A stretch of 34,976 nucleotides of DNA. Origin: Acidimicrobiaceae bacterium. Its GTDB lineage: Bacteria > Actinomycetota > Acidimicrobiia > Acidimicrobiales > RAAP-2. Location: positions 1 to 34,976 of the forward strand of contig PMFA01000024.1 in assembly GCA_003155915.1 (NCBI GenBank). The letters run 5' to 3'. Both the position numbers and the translations under genes were made by a program. The notes beneath the pieces were generated by a model, which was not told the DNA's origin, did no database searches, and saw only the letters and a list, made by a program, of their open reading frames with translations. Position 1 is the first letter of the stretch, and each line of letters opens with the position of its first letter. Positions 22,605 to 30,853 of this stretch are shown here, in pieces.

Positions 22605-22667
22605 CTACATGGCCCGAAAGTCCGGCCTGTAACGTAGCGATGACCCGTTTGTTGCGGGTGCCGTACC

Positions 22668-22673
22668 TATGGT
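22668..22673 (+). promoter_or_regulatory. -10 box of the first binding-protein gene
   Basis: TATGGT, 7 nt before the ATG at 22681. No ribosome site precedes either this ATG or the later ATG at 22702, which favours leaderless initiation at 22681. Confidence 0.4.
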
Positions 22674-22680
22674 CATCTTG

Positions 22681-24513
22681 ATGGCACGGGCTGAAACCTC
22701 TATGAACGCTGGACACTCCCTTCGCCTCGCCGTCGCCACGCTCCTGGTGTTGGGCACGGCCGTCTTCGGTCCGTCGGCGATCGCCGCGGTCCCCGCCGCT
22801 CCGTCAGGAACAGTTGCGTACGCCGAGGCGCCGGGTGCCAATCCGAACTTCATATTTCCCTACCTGGGTTGCGCCTATTCCTCGGTCAACAACATCAACC
22901 AGTTCCAAATGCTGATGTACCGACCGCTGTACTGGTTCGGTTTAGGCGGATCGGCCAAATTCGTGCCGTCGCTCTCACTTGCCAATCGACCGGTCTTCTC
23001 CCACGGCGACCGCACCGTGACGATCACCATGAAGGGTTGGCGCTTCGCCGACGGACAGGTCGTCAATGCGCGCTCGGTCATGTTCTTCCTCAACATGTAC
23101 AAGGCCGATCCAACCGCCTACTGCGGCTACAACGCCGGATACGGAATACCCGATCAGGTGAAGAGCGCCGCGGGGCACGACGACACGGTTCGCATCAACT
23201 TCACGACCTCGGTCAATCCGAACTGGTTGCTCGGCTCCTACCTCTCTGAAATCACTCCGATGCCCGATAGCTGGGACCGTTCCTCGGGTTCGCAGGCTTC
23301 GACGTGCGCGAGCGGAGCCTACGGCGCCGCGAGCACCGACGCGGCGTGCAACGCCGTGGTGACGTACCTCACGAAGGAAGGATCAACGACATCCACCTTC
23401 ACCGGAAACCTCTGGCAGGGCGGCGTCGACGGTCCGTGGCGCCTCACTAGTTTCAGTTCCGCCGGCAACGCCACCTTCCAACCCAACGCCAAATACCAAG
23501 GTCCCCGGAAGGCGCAAGTCCGTTTCGTGAAGGAAGTCGCGTATACGACGGTCCAAAGTGAAGAGAGCGCTCTGCTCAACAGTGGCCTCTCTATTGGTTA
23601 CATCGACCCGAGCGTTCTCACGAGCCCGGCTCCAGCTCCCGGTCGGGTCGGGCCCAACTGGGTTCCCCTGGCGTCGCACTATTCACTCGTCAGCGGTTCG
23701 TCGTGGAGTTTCAACTACGCCGCGTTTAACTTCACGTCGTCGGACCCGAACGGCGCGACCGTTGATCAGCTCTATATCCGTCAAGCACTTCAGTACGCGG
23801 TCGACCAGCGCAGCATCATCGAGAGCGCGGACAAGGGCTACGGCTCAGCTATCGACAGCCCGCTTCCCCCGAGTACGCCGAGTTCACTCAGCAAACCAAT
23901 CGCCAATCCCTACCCGTTCAACTTCGCGGCCGCTCGCACTCTGCTCAGCGCGCACGGCTGGACGCTGGTGAACAACGTACAGACCTGTACCGACGCGGGC
24001 ACCGGCACGGGACAGTGTGGCGCGGACATCGCCCAGGGCTACCAACTCAGTTTCAACGTGGTGTGGCCGACGGGCTCCACCTCACTCGAAGCGACGATGT
24101 CGGCCGAGGTCGCCAACTGGCAGACACTGGGAATCTTGATCACGCATAGCACCGACACCTTCAACAACGTCATCAGTGACTGCACCGGCGCCAAGCCCTT
24201 CGAGATCTGTGCCTGGGGCTACGGATGGTCCTACGTGCCGAGCGACTACCCGTCAGGCGAGTCACTTTTTCTGCCCGGTGGGGACTTCAACGTGGGTACG
24301 TACACCAACACTCAGTTGTCGTCGCTGATCAAAGCAACGATCTACGGGACGTCCAATCTGGGTGCGTACGCCACCTTCGCCGCCCAACAACTGCCGGTGC
24401 TCTACCAGCCTCAAGCCAACTCACTCGTAGAAGTCGCCCGGTCACTCAAGAGTTCCGTCGGATTCGCCCCGAATCCACTGGGCGACTTCATGCCGGAATA
24501 CTTTCACTACTGA
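22681..24513 (+). CDS. peptide-type ABC transporter substrate-binding protein (family 5), copy 1
   Basis: A 610-aa extracellular solute-binding protein of the DppA/OppA class. A signal peptide (core LRLAVATLLVLGTAVF, cleavage near SAIAA) has no lipobox cysteine, so the protein would be released or held by other means, unusual for this class in Gram-positive bacteria. Family landmarks are LYWFGLGG, RPVFSHGDRTVTITMKGWRFADGQ and YIRQALQYAVDQ. Cysteine pairs (STCASGAYG with AACNAV; QTCTDAG with GQCGAD; SDCTGA with FEICAW) recur in copy 2 and suggest disulfides. The start at 22681 follows a TATGGT box. The ATG at 22702 aligns with the start of copy 2 and is a real alternative. Oligopeptide specificity is assumed from the family. 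Confidence 0.88.
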   Translation: MARAETSMNAGHSLRLAVATLLVLGTAVFGPSAIAAVPAAPSGTVAYAEAPGANPNFIFPYLGCAYSSVNNINQFQMLMYRPLYWFGLGGSAKFVPSLSLANRPVFSHGDRTVTITMKGWRFADGQVVNARSVMFFLNMYKADPTAYCGYNAGYGIPDQVKSAAGHDDTVRINFTTSVNPNWLLGSYLSEITPMPDSWDRSSGSQASTCASGAYGAASTDAACNAVVTYLTKEGSTTSTFTGNLWQGGVDGPWRLTSFSSAGNATFQPNAKYQGPRKAQVRFVKEVAYTTVQSEESALLNSGLSIGYIDPSVLTSPAPAPGRVGPNWVPLASHYSLVSGSSWSFNYAAFNFTSSDPNGATVDQLYIRQALQYAVDQRSIIESADKGYGSAIDSPLPPSTPSSLSKPIANPYPFNFAAARTLLSAHGWTLVNNVQTCTDAGTGTGQCGADIAQGYQLSFNVVWPTGSTSLEATMSAEVANWQTLGILITHSTDTFNNVISDCTGAKPFEICAWGYGWSYVPSDYPSGESLFLPGGDFNVGTYTNTQLSSLIKATIYGTSNLGAYATFAAQQLPVLYQPQANSLVEVARSLKSSVGFAPNPLGDFMPEYFHY

Positions 24514-24812
24514 CAGTGATCCCGCGAACGTCGACGTCGCCGTCACTCCGCTTCGCTCATCTCAGTCGTAACGCCGTGGCGGGGACCTTCCTCAGTCGGA
24601 ATACTGGGTGCGCCCATCTTTGTACGGGCCCAAACGACCGACAATCAGGAGTTTCGACCGCGAACACTGAATTATCGGCTTTTTCCCTTTATTAACGGGG
24701 TGAGAACTCCTCAGAAAATGCCGTTTTTCGCTCGGGCTGCACATTCTCCGCCTCATTATTGCGGATACAGTTGCCACTAATCCATGTGTGATGGAATGAC
24801 AAATTAAATGTG
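24514..24812. other. long leader/promoter region of the second binding-protein gene
   Basis: About 300 bases with no gene. The region turns A/T-rich between about 24660 and 24810, unlike the surroundings, as expected for a strong promoter, but I cannot choose a clear -35/-10 pair. TTGCGG and TTGCCA (24755-24775) are possible -35 elements. I see no strong terminator for copy 1 and no known riboswitch fold. Confidence 0.4.
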
Positions 24813-24826
24813 ACCACTTCGGTGGT
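24813..24826 (+). promoter_or_regulatory. UUCG hairpin just upstream of the ribosome site
   Basis: ACCAC-TTCG-GTGGT: a 5-bp stem closed by a C-G pair on a UUCG loop, one of the most stable RNA tetraloops. It ends 3 nt before the GGGAGG ribosome site (24830-24835), which is 9 nt before the ATG at 24845. The position suggests a role in mRNA stability or in keeping the ribosome site open. The fold is seen in the sequence; function is inferred. Confidence 0.55.
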
Positions 24827-24844
24827 ACTGGGAGGATATTAAAT

Positions 24845-26662
24845 ATGCATTTTGGACGCAAACTTCGACTAGCCGTGACGGTGGGCCTTTCGGCCTGCGC
24901 GTTATCGCTAGGTCTCATTGCTCCGACCGTGAGTGGCGCGAGTGCCCCTGCAGCATCAGGAACTCTTACTTTTGCAGAGGGAGCAACCGCTAATCCGAAC
25001 TGGATCTTCCCCTTCGAAACGTGCCAGTACTGTTCGGTTGACAACATCAACCAATTCCAGGACGAGATGTTCCGACCTCTCTACTGGTTCGGCCTAGGTG
25101 ACAGTGTCACCCTTGTGTCTTCGTTGTCACTTGCGAAGCTTCCTGTCTATTCACGCGGCGACAAGACCGTGACGTTGTCGTTGAAAGGTTGGAAGTTCGC
25201 TTCGGGCCAAACGGTGAACGCCCAATCGGTCATGTTCTTCTTGAACATGTACAAAGCGTTGCCCGCCGACTTCTGGGGCTACAACCCCGGCTACGGTATC
25301 CCTGACCAGGTCTCTAGCGTCACCCACACGGCTATGGCGGTCACGATCAACTTCAAGACCGTCGTCAACCCACTGTGGATTACGAACAACTACCTCGACC
25401 AGATCACGCCGTTCCCTGACACGTGGGACCGTACTTCTTCGGGTCAAAAGTCCTCGTGTGCCACCGGTGCCTACGGCGCTGCGTCGACCAAGGTCGCGTG
25501 CACGAACGTCTACAACTACCTGAACAACCTCTCGAGCCAGACCACCAGCTACACCGGCTCGCTTTGGCAGAGTGGTGACACGGGTCCGTGGCGTTTGACG
25601 TCATTCGACAACCTGGGCAACCTGACGTTCCAGCCGAACCCGCACTACTCGGGCCCGGTAAAGCCAACGATCAAGTACGTGAAGGAAGTTGCCTACACGA
25701 CGGACCAGGCTGAAGAGAACGACCTCCAGGCCGGCAAGATTGACCTCGGATACGTTGACCCGGGTGTCCTCACCGCTCCGGCGCCTGCGCCGGGCAAGGT
25801 TGGACCGAACTGGGGCAACCTAGCCTCCAAGTACAACCTGGCGACGGGCATCATCTGGGGCTTCAACTACATGCCCTTTAACTTCTCTTCGGGCGACCCG
25901 AAGCTCGAACTCGTCAACCAGTTGTACATCCGCCAAGCGTTGCAGGAGTCAACCGACCAGACCGGCGTTGTCAAGAATGTCTTCAAGGGTTATGGATTCC
26001 CGTCCTACGCACCACTACCGGCGATTGTCCCGGCGGTGCTGTCCAAGACGATTGCCAACCCGTATCCGTTCAACCTCACGACCGCGGAGGCATTGTTGAC
26101 CTCACACGGTTGGACCATGCAAGGTGGCGTTATGACCTGCACGAGCCCAGGCACGAGCGCGACCCAGTGTGGTGCGGGCATCACATCGGGCGAGGCGCTG
26201 AGTTTCAGTGTGATCTACGCGAGCGGCACACCGGCTCTGACCCAAGAGGTCACCGCCGAAGTCGCTGACTGGGCTTCGATCGGTGTCAAGGTTTCTACTG
26301 CGACCGAAGGCTTCAACGCCGTGATCGGCGACTGCGCCGGAACCACGTACTCGCTCTGCTTCTGGGGCGGCGGCTGGACCTTCGTGCCGAACTACGACCC
26401 AACCGGTGAGACGCTCTTCGCCGTCGGTGGTGGCTTCAACGTCGGTGACTACAACAGTCCGACCATGACGGCCGACATCAAGGCGACTGACTTCGGTCAC
26501 TCCAACCTGACGGGCTACGCGACGTACGCCGCGCAGAACCTGCCGGTCCTGTACGAACCAGAAGCGACGCCGACCGGAGAGATCATCAAGACGCTGCACA
26601 GCAAGATTGGTTTCGCTGGCAGTCCTATCTTGAACTTCATGCCGGAGTACTACTACTGGTAG
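24845..26662 (+). CDS. peptide-type ABC transporter substrate-binding protein (family 5), copy 2
   Basis: A 605-aa paralogue of the preceding protein, alignable end to end (MHFGRKLRLAV against MNAGHSLRLAV; MFFLNMYKA in both; ends FMPEYYYW against FMPEYFHY). Signal peptide without lipobox, cleavage near VSGASA. Paired cysteines are conserved, with an extra TCQYC near the N-terminus. Signs of high expression: a strong GGGAGG site, a UUCG hairpin in the leader, fewer rare-looking and less GC-extreme codons than copy 1, and a long perfect terminator directly after the gene. The product is probably the abundant, main binding protein of the importer encoded downstream. The ligand is unknown. Confidence 0.92.
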   Translation: MHFGRKLRLAVTVGLSACALSLGLIAPTVSGASAPAASGTLTFAEGATANPNWIFPFETCQYCSVDNINQFQDEMFRPLYWFGLGDSVTLVSSLSLAKLPVYSRGDKTVTLSLKGWKFASGQTVNAQSVMFFLNMYKALPADFWGYNPGYGIPDQVSSVTHTAMAVTINFKTVVNPLWITNNYLDQITPFPDTWDRTSSGQKSSCATGAYGAASTKVACTNVYNYLNNLSSQTTSYTGSLWQSGDTGPWRLTSFDNLGNLTFQPNPHYSGPVKPTIKYVKEVAYTTDQAEENDLQAGKIDLGYVDPGVLTAPAPAPGKVGPNWGNLASKYNLATGIIWGFNYMPFNFSSGDPKLELVNQLYIRQALQESTDQTGVVKNVFKGYGFPSYAPLPAIVPAVLSKTIANPYPFNLTTAEALLTSHGWTMQGGVMTCTSPGTSATQCGAGITSGEALSFSVIYASGTPALTQEVTAEVADWASIGVKVSTATEGFNAVIGDCAGTTYSLCFWGGGWTFVPNYDPTGETLFAVGGGFNVGDYNSPTMTADIKATDFGHSNLTGYATYAAQNLPVLYEPEATPTGEIIKTLHSKIGFAGSPILNFMPEYYYW

Positions 26663-26684
26663 AGATTCAAATGGACCACTGAGT

Positions 26685-26726
26685 CCAATGAAAAAGGGTC
26701 CCCGGAAGGGGACCCTTTTTCATTGG
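26685..26726. terminator. strong bidirectional terminator after copy 2
   Basis: A perfect 19-bp inverted repeat (26685-26703 with 26708-26726), loop GGAA, core GGGTCCCC/GGGGACCC flanked by A5 on the left and T5 on the right. It works as an intrinsic terminator in either direction and separates the abundant binding protein from the permease genes. Confidence 0.92.
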
Positions 26727-26790
26727 CTCCACGAATCAAGTGGACCACCTTCGACAGCCTGATGCCAATATTTCACGCATGAGGCGCTGG

Positions 26791-26796
26791 TAGACT
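26791..26796 (+). promoter_or_regulatory. -10 box of the permease genes
   Basis: TAGACT, 6 nt before the GTG at 26803, with no ribosome site between. It provides a separate, leaderless start for the permeases beyond the terminator. Confidence 0.55.
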
Positions 26797-26802
26797 TCAC
26801 TC

Positions 26803-27774
26803 GTGTTCGCCTACGTCGTTCGAAGAATCATTCAGGCCTTCTTCGTTCTCCTCATAGTGATGCTGCTCACGTTCAGCCTTCCCTACTTTCAGGTCCACGG
26901 CATTCGCGCTCCCGCCTACACCGTGCTCGGTACCAAAGCGACGCCGTACAACGTGGCGATTTGGGCGAAACAGCACGGAATGGATCATTCGTACTTCGAC
27001 CGGTTCTGGACGTACGCCACCCAAGTCCTGTTCCACTTCAACTTGGGACGGTCCTACAAGGAGAACTCTTCGGTCTGGGGCATCATCAGCCTCTACGTCC
27101 CGCGCACGATCTGGCTGGCCGCTGTTTCATTGGCCCTGACAACAATCATCGCGATTCCCCTCGGGATCTACCAGGCCGCTCGTCGTAACACCGTGGGTGA
27201 CTACACCGCCACGGGCGTCGCCTTCGTGCTCTACGCCATGCCGTCATTCCTTCTCTGCATGCTGTTGCTGGACGCATTTAGCTTTCACGGGCCACACCTG
27301 CCCAATTCGCCCCCGCAGGGCGTGCAAGCGTGGGCGATGTTCACGAGCCCCGAGGGTTTCATACTGCCCGTTGCCGCATTGACCATGCTCTCAGTGGCTG
27401 GGCTCAGTCGCTATATGCGCGGCACGGTTCTCGAAGTCCTGGTCCAGGACTACGTGCGCACGGCGAAGGCGAAGGGCTGCTCTAGTCGTCGAACACTCTT
27501 CAAGCACGCCTTTCGCAACGCGCTCGGTCCGATCATCGTGCTGTTAGGTCTGTCTATTCCCGCCCTCTTGGGCGGCGCACTGATTATCGAAAGCGTCTTC
27601 AACTATGCCGGATTGGGTATTCAGACGGTCTTCGCGGCGGAGAACCTCGACGTGCCGACGGTGCTCGGCATCACCCTGTTGGTTGCAATCCTGACGCTGC
27701 TCGGCAACCTCCTCGCAGACATCGCCCTCGGCCTCGTCAATCCACGTATTCGAATTGAAGGGACGAAAGCGTGA
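26803..27774 (+). CDS. peptide-type ABC transporter permease (DppB class)
   Basis: A 323-aa integral membrane protein of the DppB/OppB class. It has an N-terminal membrane helix (VVRRIIQAFFVLLIVMLLTFSL), a long external loop of about 70 aa including FNLGRSY, and then five more helices. The EAA-type coupling loop that contacts the ATPase is visible (DYVRTAKAKGCSSRRTLFKHAFRNAL). It works with the second permease at 27771 and the fused ATPase at 28753. The GTG start follows TAGACT by 6 nt. The next gene overlaps its stop as GTGA. Confidence 0.93.
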   Translation: MFAYVVRRIIQAFFVLLIVMLLTFSLPYFQVHGIRAPAYTVLGTKATPYNVAIWAKQHGMDHSYFDRFWTYATQVLFHFNLGRSYKENSSVWGIISLYVPRTIWLAAVSLALTTIIAIPLGIYQAARRNTVGDYTATGVAFVLYAMPSFLLCMLLLDAFSFHGPHLPNSPPQGVQAWAMFTSPEGFILPVAALTMLSVAGLSRYMRGTVLEVLVQDYVRTAKAKGCSSRRTLFKHAFRNALGPIIVLLGLSIPALLGGALIIESVFNYAGLGIQTVFAAENLDVPTVLGITLLVAILTLLGNLLADIALGLVNPRIRIEGTKA

Positions 27775-28709
27775 CCGATCTGACCGAACGCGAGCGGGTC
27801 TCCCCGATCGAGCCGCCGGATCCACCAACCACGTTGTCCACGGACGACCAGATCGTTCCGATGTGGCGCCAGCGACTACGCATCTTCTTCCACAACAAGC
27901 TGGCGGTCGCGTCGGTCGTCTTTTTGTTCCTCACCATCGCGGCGTGTTTCCTCGTCCCGGTCCTCCACCCGACAAATCAGACCAATCAGGCGGCCACTTT
28001 CGGCCTGCCCTGGAACGCCGCACCCTCGTGGCACCATTGGCTCGGCACCGACAGCTCCGGTTTCGACGAATTGGGCCGCATCTTCTACGGCGGCGAGTAT
28101 TCACTCACGCTCGGTTTCGTCGCCGGTTTCATCACGATCGTCGTCGGTACGACTTACGGCATGATCTCCGGCTTCGCCGGTGGCATTACTGACACCCTCA
28201 TGATGCGTCTCATCGACGCCTTCCTATCGATTCCCTACATCTTCCTCTTGATCACCTTGATCGCCATCTTCAATAGATCAACGGTCTTTCTCATTTGCAT
28301 CATCGGCTTCACCCTGTGGTGGGGCAACGCGCGCATCATTCGAGGTGACGCCCTCCTCATACGAAACCTCGAATACTCCCAAGCGGCCACCGCCATGGGC
28401 GCGCGCAAGTGGCACATCATCCGCCGTCACGTCTTCCCGAACTCGATCAGCAACATCGTGACCGTGGCGACGTTCTCGGTCGCCGACGCGATCCTCTTCC
28501 TCTCGGCCCTGGGCTTCCTGGGACTGGGTATCCAGGCGCCGCAGACCGACTGGGGCACGATGCTCCAGGCCGGCACGTCACAGATCCAGAACGGCTTCTG
28601 GTGGGAGATCTACCCCCTCGCGCTGGTCTTCATCCTCGTTGTCGTGTCGATCAACTACATCGGTGACGCGCTACGCGACTGCTTCGAAGTCCGACTCCTC
28701 GAACGCTAA
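27771..28709 (+). CDS. peptide-type ABC transporter permease (DppC class)
   Basis: A 312-aa DppC/OppC-class permease. A cytoplasmic N-terminus of about 40 aa is followed by the first helix (LAVASVVFLFLTIAACFLVPV), the family's WHHWLGTDSSGFDELGRIFYG motif and five more helices. The coupling loop reads LEYSQAATAMGARKWHIIRRHVF. The end GDALRDCFEVRLLER is typical. It starts with a GTG whose last two bases belong to the TGA of the upstream permease (GTGA), so translation is coupled. It ends 43 nt from the stop of the convergent ATPase gene. Confidence 0.93.
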   Translation: MTDLTERERVSPIEPPDPPTTLSTDDQIVPMWRQRLRIFFHNKLAVASVVFLFLTIAACFLVPVLHPTNQTNQAATFGLPWNAAPSWHHWLGTDSSGFDELGRIFYGGEYSLTLGFVAGFITIVVGTTYGMISGFAGGITDTLMMRLIDAFLSIPYIFLLITLIAIFNRSTVFLICIIGFTLWWGNARIIRGDALLIRNLEYSQAATAMGARKWHIIRRHVFPNSISNIVTVATFSVADAILFLSALGFLGLGIQAPQTDWGTMLQAGTSQIQNGFWWEIYPLALVFILVVVSINYIGDALRDCFEVRLLER

Positions 28710-28721
28710 ATCATTCGATTC

Positions 28722-28738
28722 TTGGCGGCTGACGCCAA
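28722..28738. terminator. weak hairpin between convergent permease and ATPase genes
   Basis: TTGGCG (28722-28727) pairs with CGCCAA (28733-28738) across a 5-nt loop. There is no T run. It is the only obvious candidate for ending transcription from both sides in a 43-nt gap. Confidence 0.35.
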
Positions 28739-28752
28739 TCAACCGGAGGTTG

Positions 28753-30780
28753 TCAACGAACCCGTGCGCCGATTGCAACGGGCGTCTGCAACGGGAAGTG
28801 GCACGCCGCCCGTTGGTTCGCCCCGAAGTCGGTGTACATCGGCTCTTCGTTCGCACAGATGTCTTGGGCGTACTCGCAGCGCGTTCGAAAGCGACAGCCG
28901 GACGGCGGGTTCACGGCCGAAGGTAGTTCGCCGGTGACCTGCTTGCCGTGGCGCGCCCTCGCTTCAACCGGGTCAGGCACGGGCACCGCGTTGAGCAGAC
29001 CCTGGGTGTACGGGTGAGCCGGGTGGCGAAAGACCGATTCGGCGTCACCGATCTCGACGATCTTGCCCAGGTACATGACGCCGATCGTGTCGGCCATGTA
29101 ATAGACGACCGCGAGGTCGTGGCTAACCATGATGTACGAAAGGTTGTGCTCGCGCTGTAACTCCTTCATCAGGTTCAGAATTTGCGCCTGAATCGACACA
29201 TCCAGGGCCGAGACCGGTTCATCAGCCACGATCAAACGCGGGTTGAGCGCGAGCGCGCGAGCAAAGCCGATTCGCTGGCGTTGGCCGCCGGAGAACTCGT
29301 GCGGGTAGCGGTCAGCGGCGACTGGTTCGAGGCCGACCGCGAGCAGTAAATCGCTCACCCGGGCCCGGCGCTGGGCCCTCGTCCCGTCGCCCTGCACCAG
29401 CAGCGGCTCGCCCAGGATCTCTGAGACCTTCATGCGCGGGTTGAGCGACGAGTACGGGTCCTGGAACATCATCTGACGTTCGCGGCGTTCGGCGCGCTTT
29501 GGTTTGTGCTTGTTCGATGAGACGACCTTGTCGTCAAAGAGCACGGAACCACTGGTCGGTAACTCGAGTCCCACGACCATTCGCCCGATCGTCGTCTTGC
29601 CGCAGCCCGACTCGCCCACGAGACCGAAGGTCTCGCCCTCATTGATCGAGAACGTGACGTTGGAGACCGCGTGGATCGCGCCGACCTTGTGGCGGATGAG
29701 TCCCGCCTTGACGGCGAACTCCTTCGTGAGTCCCTCGACGCGCAGCAGCTCTTTGGAACCGACCTTGGCCGCAACCTCGGCGCGGGTTTCGGTTCGCACG
29801 ACTAAAGCCTGTGGACCGTCCACCGGGTGGAAGCACCGGTATTCGTGGTCAGCGGTGCCGGTCAGCTCCGGTTCGACCGCGCGGCACTCGTCAGTGGCGA
29901 ATCGACAGCGTGGCGCGAAGCGACAGCCGACGATCTCCTTGGAGAGGTCCGGCGGCAGTCCGGCGATAGAGGCCAATTCGTGCTTGGTGGCGTTCTCGAG
30001 GTTCGGCATCGAGGCCAACAGCGCCTGGGAGTAGGGGTGGCGCATCGAACGAAAGAGGTCGATCGTCGTAGCCTCTTCGGCCTTCTTGCCGCCGTACATG
30101 ACGACGACGCGGTCCGCGCGCCCGGCGATGACACCCATGTCGTGCGTAATCAGGAGGACGCCCATCTTGAGTTCTTTACGTAGCGAGTCGATGATGTCCA
30201 GGATCTGGGCCTGGATGGTGACGTCGAGCGCCGTCGTCGGCTCGTCGGCGATAAGAAGCTTGGGCTCACAGACGAGGCCCATGGCGATGATGACGCGCTG
30301 GCGCAGTCCCCCGGAGAGCTCGAAGGGATACTGGTCGAGTCGTTCGGCGGGACGGGGCATCTCGACCATGTCGAGGACTTCCAGGGACCTCTTTCGAGCC
30401 TCTTCGTCCGAAGCGCCGTTGTGGATCCGCAGGCCCTCACCGATCTGGCGACCGATCTTCATGGTCGGATTGAGCGAACTCATGGGGTCCTGAGGGATCA
30501 AGGCGACCGAGCGTCCTCGATGGTGCTGCATTTCTTTCTCGCTCAACGTCGAAAGGTCGACGCCCTCGAGTTCGATCGTGCCCGACGCGATGTGACCGTT
30601 GCCGGGCAAGAGACGCATGACGGCCAGGCCCGACGTCGTCTTGCCACAGCCCGACTCCCCGACGAGACCGACGCATTCACCAGGGTCGATGTTGAGTGAG
30701 AAGTCGTCGACTGCGGTAACGAAAGACTTCCGAGTGGCAAATTTGACTTGAAGATTCTTTACGGAGAGCAGTGAAGCCAT
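28753..30780 (-). CDS. fused double ATP-binding protein of a peptide ABC transporter (DppD-DppF type)
   Basis: A 675-aa protein with both ATPase domains in one chain. Domain 1: Walker A GESGCGKTT (41-49), signature LSGGLRQ (155-161), Walker B LLIADEP (175-181). Domain 2: Walker A GESGCGKTT (389-397), signature FSGGQRQ (496-502), Walker B LIVADEP (516-522). Each domain ends with the Opp/Dpp C-terminal extension carrying four cysteines (286, 292, 299, 316 and 629, 635, 642, 660); in the family such sets can hold a [4Fe-4S] cluster. It should power the permeases encoded convergently at 26803-28709. Being on the opposite strand it has its own control; TATGAT lies 9 nt before the ATG. Mycobacterial OppD is fused in the same way. 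Confidence 0.93.
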   Translation of the reverse strand: MASLLSVKNLQVKFATRKSFVTAVDDFSLNIDPGECVGLVGESGCGKTTSGLAVMRLLPGNGHIASGTIELEGVDLSTLSEKEMQHHRGRSVALIPQDPMSSLNPTMKIGRQIGEGLRIHNGASDEEARKRSLEVLDMVEMPRPAERLDQYPFELSGGLRQRVIIAMGLVCEPKLLIADEPTTALDVTIQAQILDIIDSLRKELKMGVLLITHDMGVIAGRADRVVVMYGGKKAEEATTIDLFRSMRHPYSQALLASMPNLENATKHELASIAGLPPDLSKEIVGCRFAPRCRFATDECRAVEPELTGTADHEYRCFHPVDGPQALVVRTETRAEVAAKVGSKELLRVEGLTKEFAVKAGLIRHKVGAIHAVSNVTFSINEGETFGLVGESGCGKTTIGRMVVGLELPTSGSVLFDDKVVSSNKHKPKRAERRERQMMFQDPYSSLNPRMKVSEILGEPLLVQGDGTRAQRRARVSDLLLAVGLEPVAADRYPHEFSGGQRQRIGFARALALNPRLIVADEPVSALDVSIQAQILNLMKELQREHNLSYIMVSHDLAVVYYMADTIGVMYLGKIVEIGDAESVFRHPAHPYTQGLLNAVPVPDPVEARARHGKQVTGELPSAVNPPSGCRFRTRCEYAQDICANEEPMYTDFGANQRAACHFPLQTPVAIGARVR

Positions 30781-30789
30781 GGTCTGTCA

Positions 30790-30795
30790 ATCATA
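30790..30795 (-). promoter_or_regulatory. -10 box of the fused ATPase gene
   Basis: TATGAT on the minus strand, 9 nt before the ATG at 30778-30780. One base from the TATAAT consensus; the best -10 match in the window. The leader would be only 2-3 nt. Confidence 0.5.
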
Positions 30796-30853
30796 CCCGT
30801 ATGGGCAATATTCAACGATGCGCCAGACCCGCCCGAGGGCCTCATCTGACCCC

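Noticed and set aside
22605-22667. Possible terminator GGCC...GGCC after the epimerase gene
   Set aside because: The stem is only four bases with a mismatched loop and no T run.
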